64,000 bases of DNA from Nansenia antarctica (GCA_963989245.1 OZ022346.1:5642881-5706880), one strand, 5' to 3'. Shown: positions 46,001 to 51,512, numbered from the stretch's first letter. Translations and numbers: made by a program. Notes: a model not told the origin generated them from the sequence alone.

Positions 46001-49000
46001 AAAACACCCAGCAGAGACGTACCTGGGTCGAAAACACCCAGCAGACGTACCTGGGTCTAAAACACCCAGCAGACGTACCTGGGTCTAAAACACACAGCAG
46101 ACGTACCTGGGTCTTCAGCGTTCTCTCTGACTGCAGCTGCTTCTCAAACGTGATCTTCATCTGGCTCATCTGCTGCTCGTCGTCCTTCGATGTCTGCAGC
46201 TCTGAACACAACAGACCAGACAGCCCTGCTCATGTACAGTTGTAAACAGCCCTGCTCATGTACAGTTGTAAAGTCACGCCTTTCTTTTCAATACCACAAT
46301 TGTCCATCTAGTAAAACCAGTCCGTACCCCTGGATCCCAGTACACATGACAATAGTACTTTGGAAAGAAATGCGTCACTAATTGAACTGTAGTTAACTGT
46401 GAGAGCAATCACATCGTTGCAGTTCATAGTTATGGAGATGTTCTCTTGCTATCCAAATCCGGGGCGATTAAAACAAAAAAAGGAAATAAATTGAAATAAG
46501 GAACAGTTTACCTTCATGCGTGTCCTTCAGTCTGTTGTTCAGCTCCTCCTTCTCGTTGGCGAGGTTGGCCACGTCACCAGTCAGAGTTCTGTTGGATTCC
46601 TCCAACTACATAGGAACATAATCCACCAAATACTCTTTACACTCATAAAGGGCCTTATATCATTGAAACATACACAATGTGAAAATGTCATTTTCCATTC
46701 TGTTCATCAGGTTTTGCCTTCTAGATCTCCAAATCTAAACTAACTCTGTGTGAACGCAGCTCAGCCCCTGTCCACTCACCCCTATCCCGAGCCCCTGTCC
46801 ACTCACCCCTATCCCCTGTCCACTCACCCCTAGCCCTATCCCCTGTCCACTCACCCCTATCCCTATCCCCTGTCCACTCACCCCTATCCCTAGCCCCTGT
46901 CCACTCACCCCTATCCCTATCCCCTGTCCACTCACCCCTATCCCTAGCCACTGTCCACTCACCCCTATCCCTAGCCCCTGTCCACTCACCCCTATCCCCT
47001 GTCCACTCACCCCTATCCCTAGCCCCTGTCCACTCACCCCTATCCCTATCCCCTGTCCACTCACCCCTATCCCTATCCCCTGTCCACTCACCCCTATCCC
47101 TATCCCCTGTCCACTCACCCCTATCCCCTGTCCACTCACCCCTATCCCTATCCCCTGTCCACTCACCCCTATCCCCTGTCCACTCACCCCTATCCCTATC
47201 CCCTGTCCACTCACCCCTATCCCCTGTCCACTCACCCCTATCCCCTGTGCACTCACCCCTATCCCTATCCCCTGTCCACTCACCCCTATCCCCTGTCCAC
47301 TCACCCCTATCCCTATCCCCTGTCCACTCACCCCTATCCCTATCCCCTGTCCACTCACCCCTATCCCTATCCCCTGTCCACTCACCGCTATCCCCTGTCC
47401 ACTCACCGCTATCCCCTGTCCACTCACCCCTATCCCTATCCCCTGTCCACTCACCGCTATCCCCTGTCCACTCACCCCTATCCCTATCCCCTGTCCACTC
47501 ACCCCTATCCCCTGTCCACTCACCCCTATCCCTATCCCCTGTCCACTCACCCCTATCCCTATCCCCTGTCCACTCACCCCTATCCCTAGCCCCTCTCCAC
47601 TCACCCCTATCCCCTGTCTACTCACCCCTATCCCCTGTCCACTCACCCCTATCCCTATCCCCTGTCCACTCACCCCTATCCCTATCCCCTGTCCACTCAC
47701 CCCTATCCCTAGCCCCTGTCCACTCACCCCTATCCCCTGTCCACTCACCCCCATCCCTATCCCCTGTCCACTCACCCCTATCCCTATCCCCTGTCCACTC
47801 ACCCCTATCCCCTGTCCACTCACCCCTATCCCTATCCCCTGTCCACTCACCCCTATCCCTATCCCCTGTCCACTCACCCCTATCCCCTGTCCACTCACCC
47901 CTATCCCCTGTCCACTCACCCCTATCCCCTGTCCACTCACCCCTATCCCTATCCCCTGTCCACTCACCCCTATCCCCTGTCCACTCACCCCTATCCCCTG
48001 TCCACTCACCCCTATCCCCTGTCCACTCACCCCTATCCCCTGTCCACTCACCCCTATCCCCTGTCCACTCACCCCTATCCCTATCCCCTGTCCACTCATC
48101 CCTATCCCCTGTCCACTCACCCCTATCCCCTGTCCACTCACCCCTATCCCCTGTCCACTCACCCCTATCCCTATCCCCTGTCCACTCACCCCTATCCCTA
48201 TCCCCTGTCCACTCACCCCTATCCCTAGCCCCTGTCCACTCACCCCTATCCCTATCCCCTGTCCACTCACCCCCATCCCTAGCGCCTGTCCACTCACCGA
48301 GCCGATGGTGACGTCCTTGTCGCCCAGCTCCTGCCTGTGTCGGGCCATCATCTCCTTCAGCTCCAGCTCCTTCATGATCTTCTCCTTCTCCAGGTCAGAG
48401 TACTGCTCCTCCGCGATGGACCGGGCCAGCTGCTCCGAGTCCGCCTTGGTCAGCGTGATCTCCAGCTGGGCCGCCAGGGAGTCCCTGTGGGGGTCAAGTG
48501 GGTCATCATGGGCCAATCAGATCAGTTGGGGGGATTGGGGGGGATTAAGCTATATACATGTTACGGTACATGTGGGAAAACTAGGGTTAGGGTTAGGTGC
48601 TAGGGTGACTTGGTATATGCTGGCATGTCTAACCTTAACCCTAACCCTAGCACCCTAGCACATAACCCTAACGCTAGTTTTCCCACATGTACCGTATTCC
48701 CACATGTACTATAACATACATATCTTACGTTTTGCAGTTTTGGGACTATTCCATTATGTCCATTGCAGTACGCATGCTACATCGAGCTGACGTAAAGAAA
48801 GAGAAAACAAACAACAACTCAACCCCAGACCCACCTCTCCTCCTGCAGCTCCTGGAGTGACTGCTGCATGTCCTTGTACAGCTTGTTCTTCTCCTCACAC
48901 TCCTCCTTCAGCTCGCGCACCTGCGTCTTATACAGCGTCTGCAACACCACAACCAGGACAACTATCACCTGCGTCTTATACAGTGTCTACAACACCACGA

Positions 49001-50814
49001 CCAGGACAACTATCACCTGCATCTTATACAGCGTCTGCAACACCACAACCAGGACAACTATCACCTGCGTCTTATACAGTGTCTACAACACCACAACCAG
49101 GACAACTATCACCTGCGTCTTATACAGTGTCTACAACACCACAACCAGGACAACTATCACCTGCGTCTTATACAGTGTCTGCAACACCACGACCAGGACA
49201 ACTATCACCTGCGTCTTATACAGCGTCTACAACACCACAACCAGGACAACTATCACCTGCGTCTTATACAGTGTCTGCAACACCACGACCAGGACAACTA
49301 TCACCTGCGTCTTATACAGTGTCTACAACACCACGACCAGGACAACTATCACCTGCGTCTTATACAGCGTCTGCAACACCACAACCAGGACGACTATCAC
49401 CTGCGTCTTATACAGCGTCTGCAACACCACAACCAGGACAACTATCACCTGCGTCTTATACAGCGTCTGCAACACCACGACCAGGACAACTATCACCTGC
49501 GTCTTATACAGCGTCTGCAACACCACAACCAGGACAACTATCACCTGCGTCTTATACAGCGTCTGCAACACCACAACCAGGACAACTATCACCTGCGTCT
49601 TATACAGCGTCTGCAACACCACAACCAGGACAACTATCACCTGCGTCTTATACAGCGTCTGCAACACCACAACCAGGACAACTATCACCTGCGTCTTATA
49701 CAGCGTCTGCAACACCACAACCAGGACAACTATCACCTGCGTCTTATACAGCGTCTGCAACACCACAACCAGGACAACTATCACCTGCGTCTTATACAGC
49801 GTCTGCAACACCACGACCAGGACAACTATCACCTGCGTCTTATACAGCGTCTGCAACACCACAACCAGGACAACTATCACCTGCGTCTTATACAGCGTCT
49901 GCAACACCACGACCAGGACAACTATCAACACACTTACACACTCTCAATAATGTAAAACAAAGCACATTAACACAACATTACTGGCTGAATGCAGAAGCAC
50001 AGACTCCACATAGACGTTGTGCTGTCTTTACGTTCTTGTTCATATGAGCCATTACAATGTTTAAAGTGTTTAAAGTGAAGTTAGCATTTAAAGGCTCATT
50101 CTGGGATTCGTTCTGCTGCTCAATTTCAATTCATGACAAAAGAATATAACTTTTAAATGCCTAATGAGGGTAGTACAACTAGTACAACCTTATTATAACA
50201 CAAAATAAAAACCCAATGTCTTGATTAAAACTATAATTCCAGTACCATGTCCTTGCATCCAAAAGCTCTGATTATGAATTCAAGAGTGTCTCGGTCCAAT
50301 TGTATGTATACCCAAAAAAAAAAAAAAGTGGGTTGGCAAGCCATGTGGCTGACAAACTAATTAAGGATTACACTTGAACTTCAGTTCATGATTTGAATTG
50401 AAGACAATTCCACATTTCTGAATCAAACACAATAATAATAATAATTTTGCCATTTAGCAGACGCTTTTATCCAAAGCGACTTACAATTACGAATTACAGG
50501 GACATTCCCCCTGGAGTAACTGAGGGCTAAGTGCCTTACCCAAGGGCACACTAGCAGTGGTGTGGCTTCAGGCGGGATTTGAACTCACAACCTTCCGATC
50601 ACAAGTACAACTCACTATCCACTAGACCACCACTACCCCAACCCCTGAAAGGACAAACATGATGATGTAAGGAGAGCAGACGTACAGAGAAGTACTGCTC
50701 AGTCTCCAGCTGGTCCTGGAGCTCCTTCATCTGGCCGTCAGAGTCCTGCCTCTCTCTGCACACAAACACAGAGAAACCTTCATTCTTCACTGTTCCATCA
50801 GTCATGACTGGAGA

Positions 50815-50871
<57 letters not shown>

Positions 50872-51283
50872 TGTAATCCCCAACAAAGCATTCAACACAA
50901 AGGGTTGAAATACATAGACATAGAAACACAGACATCTGAGGTTGGAATTCAAATCGTAGCGAATAATTGAATAACTGATTCATTTCTACCCAGTACAGGC
51001 AGAGATGGGAACATGTGACAGGGTCTGGTGAAACAGGCCACGGGGGAGGTCATAGGTGTTCCCAGGTGGGATTAGAACTCATGACCCCCACTACTTACTT
51101 GCGCAGTTCCTGATTCTGTTTCTCCAGACTGCGTTTCATGTCCAACAGGTGGTTAGCTTCCTGCTTCAGCTGTTTCTCTGAGGTCCGCAGGGTGTTGAGC
51201 TGCTGGTTCTGGGCCTTCAGGTCGTTCTGGGTCAGACTTCGCTTCTGGATCTCCTGCTCGATCCTCAGGGTCAGGTTCTTCAC
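17938..51283 (-). CDS. rock2: ROCK2 Rho-associated protein kinase 2, C-terminal 608 codons in 14 exons
   Basis: ROCK2 is a Rho-GTP-activated Ser/Thr kinase that drives actomyosin contraction. Its N-terminal kinase is held inactive by the C-terminal coiled coil, Rho-binding and PH-C1 regions. This window holds only the C-terminal part. Exons on the minus strand are 51283-51099, 50755-50686, 48938-48835, 48484-48298, 46605-46512, 46201-46107, 45698-45507, 44957-44789, 35677-35607, 34280-34192, 33796-33718, 32947-32680, 23120-22901 and 17941-17938. All have GT-AG borders and compatible phases, and together give 1824 bases before TAA. ROCK2 rather than ROCK1 is chosen from the C-terminus (STAKNLLLLA, KKIPKKPPAP, RRPSRQL). 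Vertebrate ROCK2 is about 1,390 residues, so about 780 residues, kinase included, lie to the right. Introns are swollen by minisatellites and transposons. Confidence 0.95.
18050..19697. mobile_element. hAT-type element filled with a minisatellite
   Basis: Terminal repeats CAGGGCTTGACATTAAG (18050) and CTTAATGTCAAGCCCTG (to 19697), with flanking TCATAAGG / CATAAGGG, an imperfect 7-8 bp duplication. Subterminal DNA is full of ACTTGTCC motifs. The interior is about 65 copies of a 17-18 bp unit with the core ACATTGACAAGGCAGC. A 560-bp block, including the unique AACATGTCCGCACTCCCC segment, is present twice (18294 and 18853). No transposase remains. It lies in the last ROCK2 intron. Confidence 0.85.
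19698..20280. other. Intronic DNA with a LINE tail
   Basis: Around 20020-20065, GAGCCTCGGAAAAGCGCTAT followed by AATATAATGAATTATTATTA is a LINE-type 3' end on the plus strand. Nothing else is recognised. Confidence 0.5.
20281..20497. mobile_element. 217-bp hairpin (MITE-like palindrome)
   Basis: Arms 20281-20377 and 20401-20497 are inverted copies at roughly 90 percent identity, separated by 23 bp. Outer ends read ATAGGCTAGGTGCACGATCT and its complement. AGCAGA occurs on both sides (20274-20280 region and 20498-20503), possibly a target duplication. Non-coding. Confidence 0.8.
21650..22816 (+). pseudogene. LINE ORF2 3' half with (ATT)n tail
   Basis: Broken reverse-transcriptase reading in several frames: YRKQFVTING, the RT motif HCNADDTQMYLS (catalytic FADD/YADD variant), IKTWMSSNLLKLNSKKTELM, TSRLDYCNGVLFGVPSKALD and TLWNSLPTVIRN. 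At least three frame changes and an early truncation mean it is not functional. The 3'UTR ends AAAGGTGCTATATAAATCCA then (ATT)n to 22816. Family: the common fish L2/Rex-type non-LTR group, not resolved further. Confidence 0.85.
22901..23120 (-). CDS. rock2: ROCK2 exon: C-terminal half of PH domain and tail
   Basis: 220-bp exon with acceptor CTCTCCCTGCAG and donor AG|GTCAGT. It encodes residues 535-607 of the 608 visible: YDVSTAKNLLLLALTQEEQQ, KWVSRLVKKIPKKPPAP, then a Ser/Arg/Pro-rich tail SPRASMKL and RRPSRQLLPPNKT. It completes the split PH domain after the C1 finger. An almost identical exon lies at 62479-62698. Confidence 0.93.
23476..23769. mobile_element. piggyBac-type MITE
   Basis: 294 bp bounded by TTAA on both sides (23472-23475 and 23770-23773), with inverted ends CACTCGAACAGCCGTG and CACTAGAACAGCCACG. 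TTAA duplication is the piggyBac signature. Non-coding. A second copy is at about 63057-63833 and a degraded one at 5490-5712. Confidence 0.85.
25469..26125. mobile_element. hAT MITE, 657 bp
   Basis: Inverted ends TAGGGCTGCAACGATTAGTC (25469) and its diverged complement ending GTTGCAGCCCTA (26125). A perfect 8-bp target duplication CTATCCAC flanks it (25461-25468, 26126-26133). Non-coding. The end sequence is a very common teleost hAT terminus. Confidence 0.9.
26150..26185. repeat. Poly(C) run
   Basis: About 18 consecutive C at 26163-26180, next to TACCCCCTTGG. It may be variable in length and error-prone to sequence. Confidence 0.8.
26285..27157 (+). mobile_element. LINE 3' end, left part (continues at 31062)
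   Basis: Degenerate ORF2 C-terminus (GPKYISDLLPPYIP-like, PGTNSLKKSNRP-like) is followed by the 3'UTR. The UTR is interrupted first by a minisatellite and then, at 27158, by a piggyBac element. It resumes at 31062 with GTAAAGCACTTTGAATTGCC and ends in (CCTTG)n at 31212. Confidence 0.75.
26700..27024. repeat. 10-bp minisatellite inside LINE 3'UTR
   Basis: About 32 copies of GTGGAGGGAT / GTAGAGGGAT. The 120 bp of LINE 3'UTR just left of the array (26572-26699) reappears just right of it (27023-27150). So the array arose together with a duplication of its flank. Ile/Pro/His-rich open frames here are artefacts. Confidence 0.93.
27850..27993 (-). CDS. piggyBac transposase, C-terminal cysteine-rich exon
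   Basis: Acceptor CTTTTCATTATTCTAG before 27993; 47 codons and TAG at 27852-27850. It encodes GKKRKRCEVCGPSKDTKTG, then TTCSNCKKYICGTHTVKCC, TSCVV and the stop. The C..C..C..C..C..H..CC..C spacing is the zinc-binding RING-like finger found at the end of piggyBac transposases, used for binding the transposon ends. It follows in phase 0 after the main exon. Confidence 0.8.
   Translation of the reverse strand, partial: TAAHGKKRKRCEVCGPSKDTKTGTTCSNCKKYICGTHTVKCCTSCVV
28062..28151. repeat. (CA)n microsatellite in the piggyBac intron
   Basis: About 40 CA units, with CACG interruptions at the left. A fragment matching the SINE 3' end (GGCATTTAGCAGACGCC) follows at 28175. Confidence 0.95.
28301..30466 (-). 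CDS. piggyBac transposase, main exon
   Basis: Cut-and-paste transposase of the DDE piggyBac family. The start is placed at 30466 (MKKRYSVQRAVEIILEESE), the usual form for this family; an upstream in-frame ATG at 30505 is possible. The acidic N-terminus is followed by about 25 copies of an 8-residue APQPATGR-type repeat, then the transposase core. Catalytic aspartates are visible in LTVDERLVGFRG, NITCDNFFTSY and GGVDNLDKLLACYS. The exon ends at CCTGAG|GTAAGT (28301) and joins the cysteine-rich exon at 27993. No stop or frameshift is seen, giving roughly 770 residues. piggyBac transposases are usually about 550-650 residues; the repeat accounts for the excess. Confidence 0.88.
29676..30290 (-). 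repeat. 24-bp coding minisatellite in piggyBac transposase
   Basis: About 25 units of 24 bp with the core GGGGCTCTTCCAGTGGCTGG (plus strand), coding APQPATGR or APQPATAG. The order of unit variants repeats, so a block of about 12 units was duplicated. All units keep the frame. Confidence 0.95.
31062..31212 (+). mobile_element. LINE 3' end, right part, with (CCTTG)n tail
   Basis: Continuation of the 3'UTR from 27157 after the piggyBac insertion. ATGTGCTATACAAATAAACT precedes about 17 CCTTG units to 31212. From 31213 to 32640 there is intronic DNA with no recognised gene; a run of about 17 C lies at 32569-32585. Confidence 0.8.
32680..32947 (-). CDS. rock2: ROCK2 exon: C1 zinc finger within the PH domain
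   Basis: 268-bp exon, acceptor CTCTCCCTCTCCAG and donor AGAG|GTAAGT. It encodes visible residues 446-534: ILYANEGESKKEPEFP, then an atypical C1 finger with its Cys/His set in YICHKGHEFIPTLYHFP, TNCEACTKPLWNMFKPP, LECRRCHIKCHKDH and IIAPC. The finger is inserted into the PH domain, as in known ROCKs, and binds membrane lipids. Confidence 0.97.
32941..33050. repeat. 31-bp repeat copying the acceptor of the C1 exon
   Basis: The unit AGAGGATCTGGAGAGGGAGA plus GGGTTAGGGTT starts at 32941, 32972 and 33003, with a fourth partial copy. Its first seven bases are the first seven of the C1 exon, and CTGGAG is that exon's acceptor in complement. See findings. Confidence 0.9.
33718..33796 (-). CDS. rock2: ROCK2 exon: PH domain
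   Basis: 79-bp exon, acceptor ATCTTCTTGCAG and donor CCAG|GTCATT. It encodes visible residues 419-445, KLFHVRPVTQTDVYRADAKE then IPRIFQ, part of the PH domain before the C1 insertion. Confidence 0.97.
33930..34002. repeat. (GT)n microsatellite
   Basis: About 36 uninterrupted GT units in a ROCK2 intron. Confidence 0.95.
34192..34280 (-). CDS. rock2: ROCK2 exon: PH domain
   Basis: 89-bp exon, acceptor CTTTTTACAG and donor TCGA|GTGAGT. It encodes visible residues 390-418, YVVVSSKKILFYNSEQDKE then LSNPYMVLDI, beta strands of the PH domain. Confidence 0.97.
34383..35040. mobile_element. Probable hAT MITE
   Basis: Starts near GCGATGTAACGATACACTCA (34385) and ends near GATGCATCGTTCCATCCC (35022-35039), which are imperfect inverted repeats around GGAACGAT/GTAACGAT. 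This terminus is common in teleost non-autonomous hAT elements. Target duplication not resolved. Confidence 0.55.
35607..35677 (-). CDS. rock2: ROCK2 exon: start of PH domain
   Basis: 71-bp exon, acceptor TTTCCTCCTAG and donor AAAG|GTACAT. It encodes visible residues 366-389, ETRLEGWLSLPVRNNTKKFG then WERK, the first strands of the PH domain. A 9.1-kb intron full of minisatellite and hAT elements separates it from the preceding exon. Confidence 0.97.
36130..37184. repeat. 24-bp minisatellite, main block
   Basis: About 44 copies of a 24-bp unit (core TACCTGCCTCTCTAACCTCT, then AGAC or AGGC), with some 16-bp units lacking TGCCTCTC-type sequence. The same array continues at 39155-39287, 40986-41081, 43023-43050 and 44736-44773, so transposons have split one array. 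Confidence 0.95.
37185..39154. mobile_element. hAT-type element in the 24-bp minisatellite (1 of 4)
   Basis: Inverted ends CAGCGTTGCCACGC (37185) and GCGTGGCAACCCTG (to 39154), with TTTTCCA and CAGGTA motifs just inside both. Minisatellite lies on both sides, with CTACCT at each junction but no clean 8-bp duplication. It contains a LINE 3' end (37540-38220) and no transposase. Confidence 0.7.
37540..38220 (+). mobile_element. LINE 3' end with (ATTC)n tail
   Basis: The frame starting RSPAPPLPSLEELYNTRCLR, then FRTLAARTNRLKNSFYHRAV and QALN, is the ORF2 C-terminus. The 3'UTR (ATTTCGTTGTTTGGTACCTG, CAATGACAATAAAG) ends in ATTC repeats. The same 3'UTR recurs at 41165-41275, 53650-53900 (minus) and 63380-63610. 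Confidence 0.8.
39155..39287. repeat. 24-bp minisatellite, second block
   Basis: Five to six units between two hAT elements; the last bases CTCTAGAC (39280-39287) are the target duplication of the next element. Confidence 0.95.
39288..40985 (-). mobile_element. hAT element, ZBED5/SCAND3-like (2 of 4)
   Basis: Inverted ends CAGAGGTTCCCAAA (39288) and TTTGGGAACCTCTG (to 40985), flanked by a perfect 8-bp duplication CTCTAGAC (39280-39287, 40986-40993) that lies within the minisatellite unit. It carries a broken transposase on the minus strand. Confidence 0.92.
39767..40721 (-). pseudogene. hAT transposase fragment (ZBED5/SCAND3 family)
   Basis: Minus-strand similarity: NYVKSRPLKSRLFSTLCNEM and LLLHTEVRWLSRGKVLSRVY in one frame (40721-40524). 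A frameshift follows, then KLAYLADIFSHLNDLNIKMQ to FPTSYLCELAFSS in another (40580-39920). The DNA-binding BED part and the N-terminal half of the catalytic domain are missing, so it is inactive. Confidence 0.85.
40986..41081. repeat. 24-bp minisatellite, third block
   Basis: About four units, including short units without the TGCCTCTC segment. Confidence 0.93.
41395..41778. repeat. 33-bp minisatellite within the hAT element
   Basis: About 11-12 copies of a 33-bp unit with the core AACAATGTAAAGTAGTGTTG then TAGTTAACTAGGT. 33 is a multiple of three, so open frames are artefacts. Confidence 0.95.
42067..42327 (+). pseudogene. hAT transposase with N- and C-termini fused by deletion
   Basis: An 86-codon open frame begins MSLSKGLKRKVDGENRAFKE and EEWTANY, the N-terminus of GTF2IRD2/hAT-type transposases. 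It passes directly to the C-terminal dimerisation piece, with FYTCESSFSSMNVIKTHERN. The DDE core is absent. It keeps a start and stop, so it could make a small dimerising peptide; this is inference. Confidence 0.75.
43023..43050. repeat. 24-bp minisatellite, fourth block
   Basis: One full unit that holds the right target duplication of one hAT element (CTCTAGGC) and the left duplication of the next (CTCTAGAC, 43043-43050). Confidence 0.9.
43051..44735 (-). mobile_element. hAT element, ZBED5/SCAND3-like, second copy (4 of 4)
   Basis: Near-identical to 39288-40985, with the same ends and the same 8-bp flank CTCTAGAC (43043-43050, 44736-44743). Differences are small indels, for example the HEYPSL to AFSS region and loss of bases near 44300. 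Confidence 0.92.
43532..44482 (-). pseudogene. hAT transposase fragment, second copy
   Basis: Same C-terminal hAT region as the copy at 39767-40721. It is spread over at least three frames (44482-44192, 44285-44064, 44086-43817, 43810-43532), so it carries more frameshifts than the first copy. Confidence 0.85.
44736..44773. repeat. 24-bp minisatellite, block next to a ROCK2 donor
   Basis: Last units of the array; they end 16 bp from the donor of the exon 44789-44957. Confidence 0.93.
44789..44957 (-). CDS. rock2: ROCK2 exon: end of coiled coil and linker
   Basis: 169-bp exon, acceptor TTTCTGTCTGCAG and donor GCAG|GTAATG. It encodes visible residues 310-365: QIADESQLRIELQMALDSKD, SDIEQLRGLLNS, then a Ser/Asp-rich linker (SISSGPDLDMDDAYA) leading to the PH domain. 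Confidence 0.95.
45010..45490. repeat. Degenerate GT/GG-rich repeats with decayed exon copies
   Basis: Irregular TTGTGGTTGTGACAGTTAGT and GTAAGGTGGTGGTTAGGGTT units. Segments at about 45030-45090 and 45118-45180 resemble the 3' end and donor of the exon 45507-45698 (see findings). Confidence 0.65.
45507..45698 (-). CDS. rock2: ROCK2 exon: coiled coil
   Basis: 192-bp exon, acceptor CGTGTGTTTTAG and donor GGCG|GTCAGC. It encodes visible residues 246-309: AVNKLAEIMNRKEMRGGGSR, KEKENRKLQLELRSEKEKLN and IIKYQREINDMQA, the charged heptad region before the PH linker. Confidence 0.95.
45870..46107. repeat. 28-30 bp repeat copying a ROCK2 donor site
   Basis: Eight to nine units with the core CAGCAGACGTACCTGGGTCT, alternating AAAACACC and AACCCTCC ends. 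In complement each holds AGACCCAG|GTACGTCTGCTG, identical to the donor of exon 46107-46201. Confidence 0.93.
46107..46201 (-). CDS. rock2: ROCK2 exon: coiled coil
   Basis: 95-bp exon, acceptor GTTGTGTTCAG and donor CCAG|GTACGT. It encodes visible residues 214-245, ELQTSKDDEQQMSQMKITFE then KQLQSERTLKTQ. Confidence 0.95.
46512..46605 (-). CDS. rock2: ROCK2 exon: Rho-binding part of coiled coil
   Basis: 94-bp exon, acceptor TTCCTATGTAG and donor GAAG|GTAAAC. It encodes visible residues 183-213, LEESNRTLTGDVANLANEKE then ELNNRLKDTHE, the strongly conserved Rho-binding stretch. Confidence 0.96.
46760..48297. repeat. 21/27-bp minisatellite copying a ROCK2 donor site
   Basis: Over 60 units of CCCCTATCCCCTGTCCACTCA (21 bp), often with an extra CCCTAT (27 bp). 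In complement every unit carries GTGAGTGGACAGG, the donor of exon 48298-48484. The array begins at that donor. The long Val/Ser/Gly/Gln open frame on the minus strand and the His/Ser/Pro/Leu frame on the plus strand come from it. Confidence 0.97.
48298..48484 (-). CDS. rock2: ROCK2 exon: Rho-binding part of coiled coil
   Basis: 187-bp exon, acceptor TTGACCCCCACAG and donor CTCG|GTGAGT. It encodes visible residues 120-182: RDSLAAQLEITLTKADSEQL, ARSIAEEQYSDLEKEKIMKE, ELGDKDVTIGS. Confidence 0.96.
48562..48697. repeat. Inverted repeat in a ROCK2 intron
   Basis: TACGGTACATGTGGGAAAAC with CTAGGGTTAGG (left) is mirrored by the complement at 48650-48697. The arms are about 48 bp, with TTAGGG-like units inside and a loop of about 38 bp. 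This is a smaller hairpin of unknown origin. Confidence 0.75.
48835..48938 (-). CDS. rock2: ROCK2 exon: coiled coil
   Basis: 104-bp exon, acceptor GTGGTGTTGCAG and donor AGAG|GTGGGT. It encodes visible residues 86-119, TLYKTQVRELKEECEEKNKL then YKDMQQSLQELQEE. Its first 18 bases and acceptor are copied in the neighbouring array. Confidence 0.95.
48921..49928. repeat. 48-bp minisatellite copying a ROCK2 acceptor site
   Basis: About 21 copies of a 48-bp unit: CTGCGTCTTATACAGCGT (exon complement), CTGCAA (acceptor), then CACCACAACCAGGACAACTA TCAC. It begins inside the exon at 48921. Open frames on both strands are by-products, although the minus-strand one is in the exon's frame. Confidence 0.97.
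50433..50640 (-). mobile_element. tRNA-derived SINE
   Basis: Minus strand: a tRNA-like head with box A-like TAGTGGTGGTCTAGTGGATA and box B-like GGTTGTGAGTTCAAATCC. A conserved core follows (TAAGTCGCTTTGGATAAAAG then CGTCTGCTAAATG) and an (AAT)n tail. A second copy is at 63175-63373. Confidence 0.9.
50686..50755 (-). CDS. rock2: ROCK2 exon: coiled coil
   Basis: 70-bp exon, acceptor TTTGTGTGCAG and donor TCT|GTACGT. It encodes visible residues 62-85, KERQDSDGQMKELQDQLETE then QYFS. Confidence 0.95.
50819..50869. repeat. (GT)n microsatellite
   Basis: About 25 GT units in a ROCK2 intron. Confidence 0.95.
51099..51283 (-). CDS. rock2: ROCK2 exon: coiled coil (first visible exon)
   Basis: 185-bp exon, acceptor CTCTCTCCAG and donor GCAA|GTAAGT. 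It encodes visible residues 1-61: VKNLTLRIEQEIQKRSLTQN, DLKAQNQQLNTLRTSEKQLK, HLLDMKRSLEKQNQEL. No further upstream exon was recognised between 51300 and 64000, apart from the misplaced C-terminal exon copy at 62479. Confidence 0.95.
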
Positions 51284-51512
51284 CTGGAGAGAGGGGAAAT
51301 GTTTAATGAATGACAGGGATGGTCCAAAAGTCATTCTGCAGAGGTATCGTCGATGGGTAGGAGTAGCTCGCTTTTTATGACACTGTATAGCTTTTAAGTT
51401 AGGTGGATCACTAAGGTAACGCTAACAAACACTTGTTATTGTTTCTGCTACGGAAATTCCGCTAGGTAGCAAAACCTTTTATAGAACCTCCCTCCTTCAC
51501 CTGTCTGTGGAG

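Noticed and set aside
47247..48311. 354-codon His/Ser/Pro/Leu-rich plus-strand frame
   Set aside because: It is the complement of the donor-copy minisatellite; no start context or domain.
48857..50047. 360- and 396-codon plus-strand frames
   Set aside because: 48-bp repeat, a multiple of three; the true coding strand is minus (ROCK2 exon).
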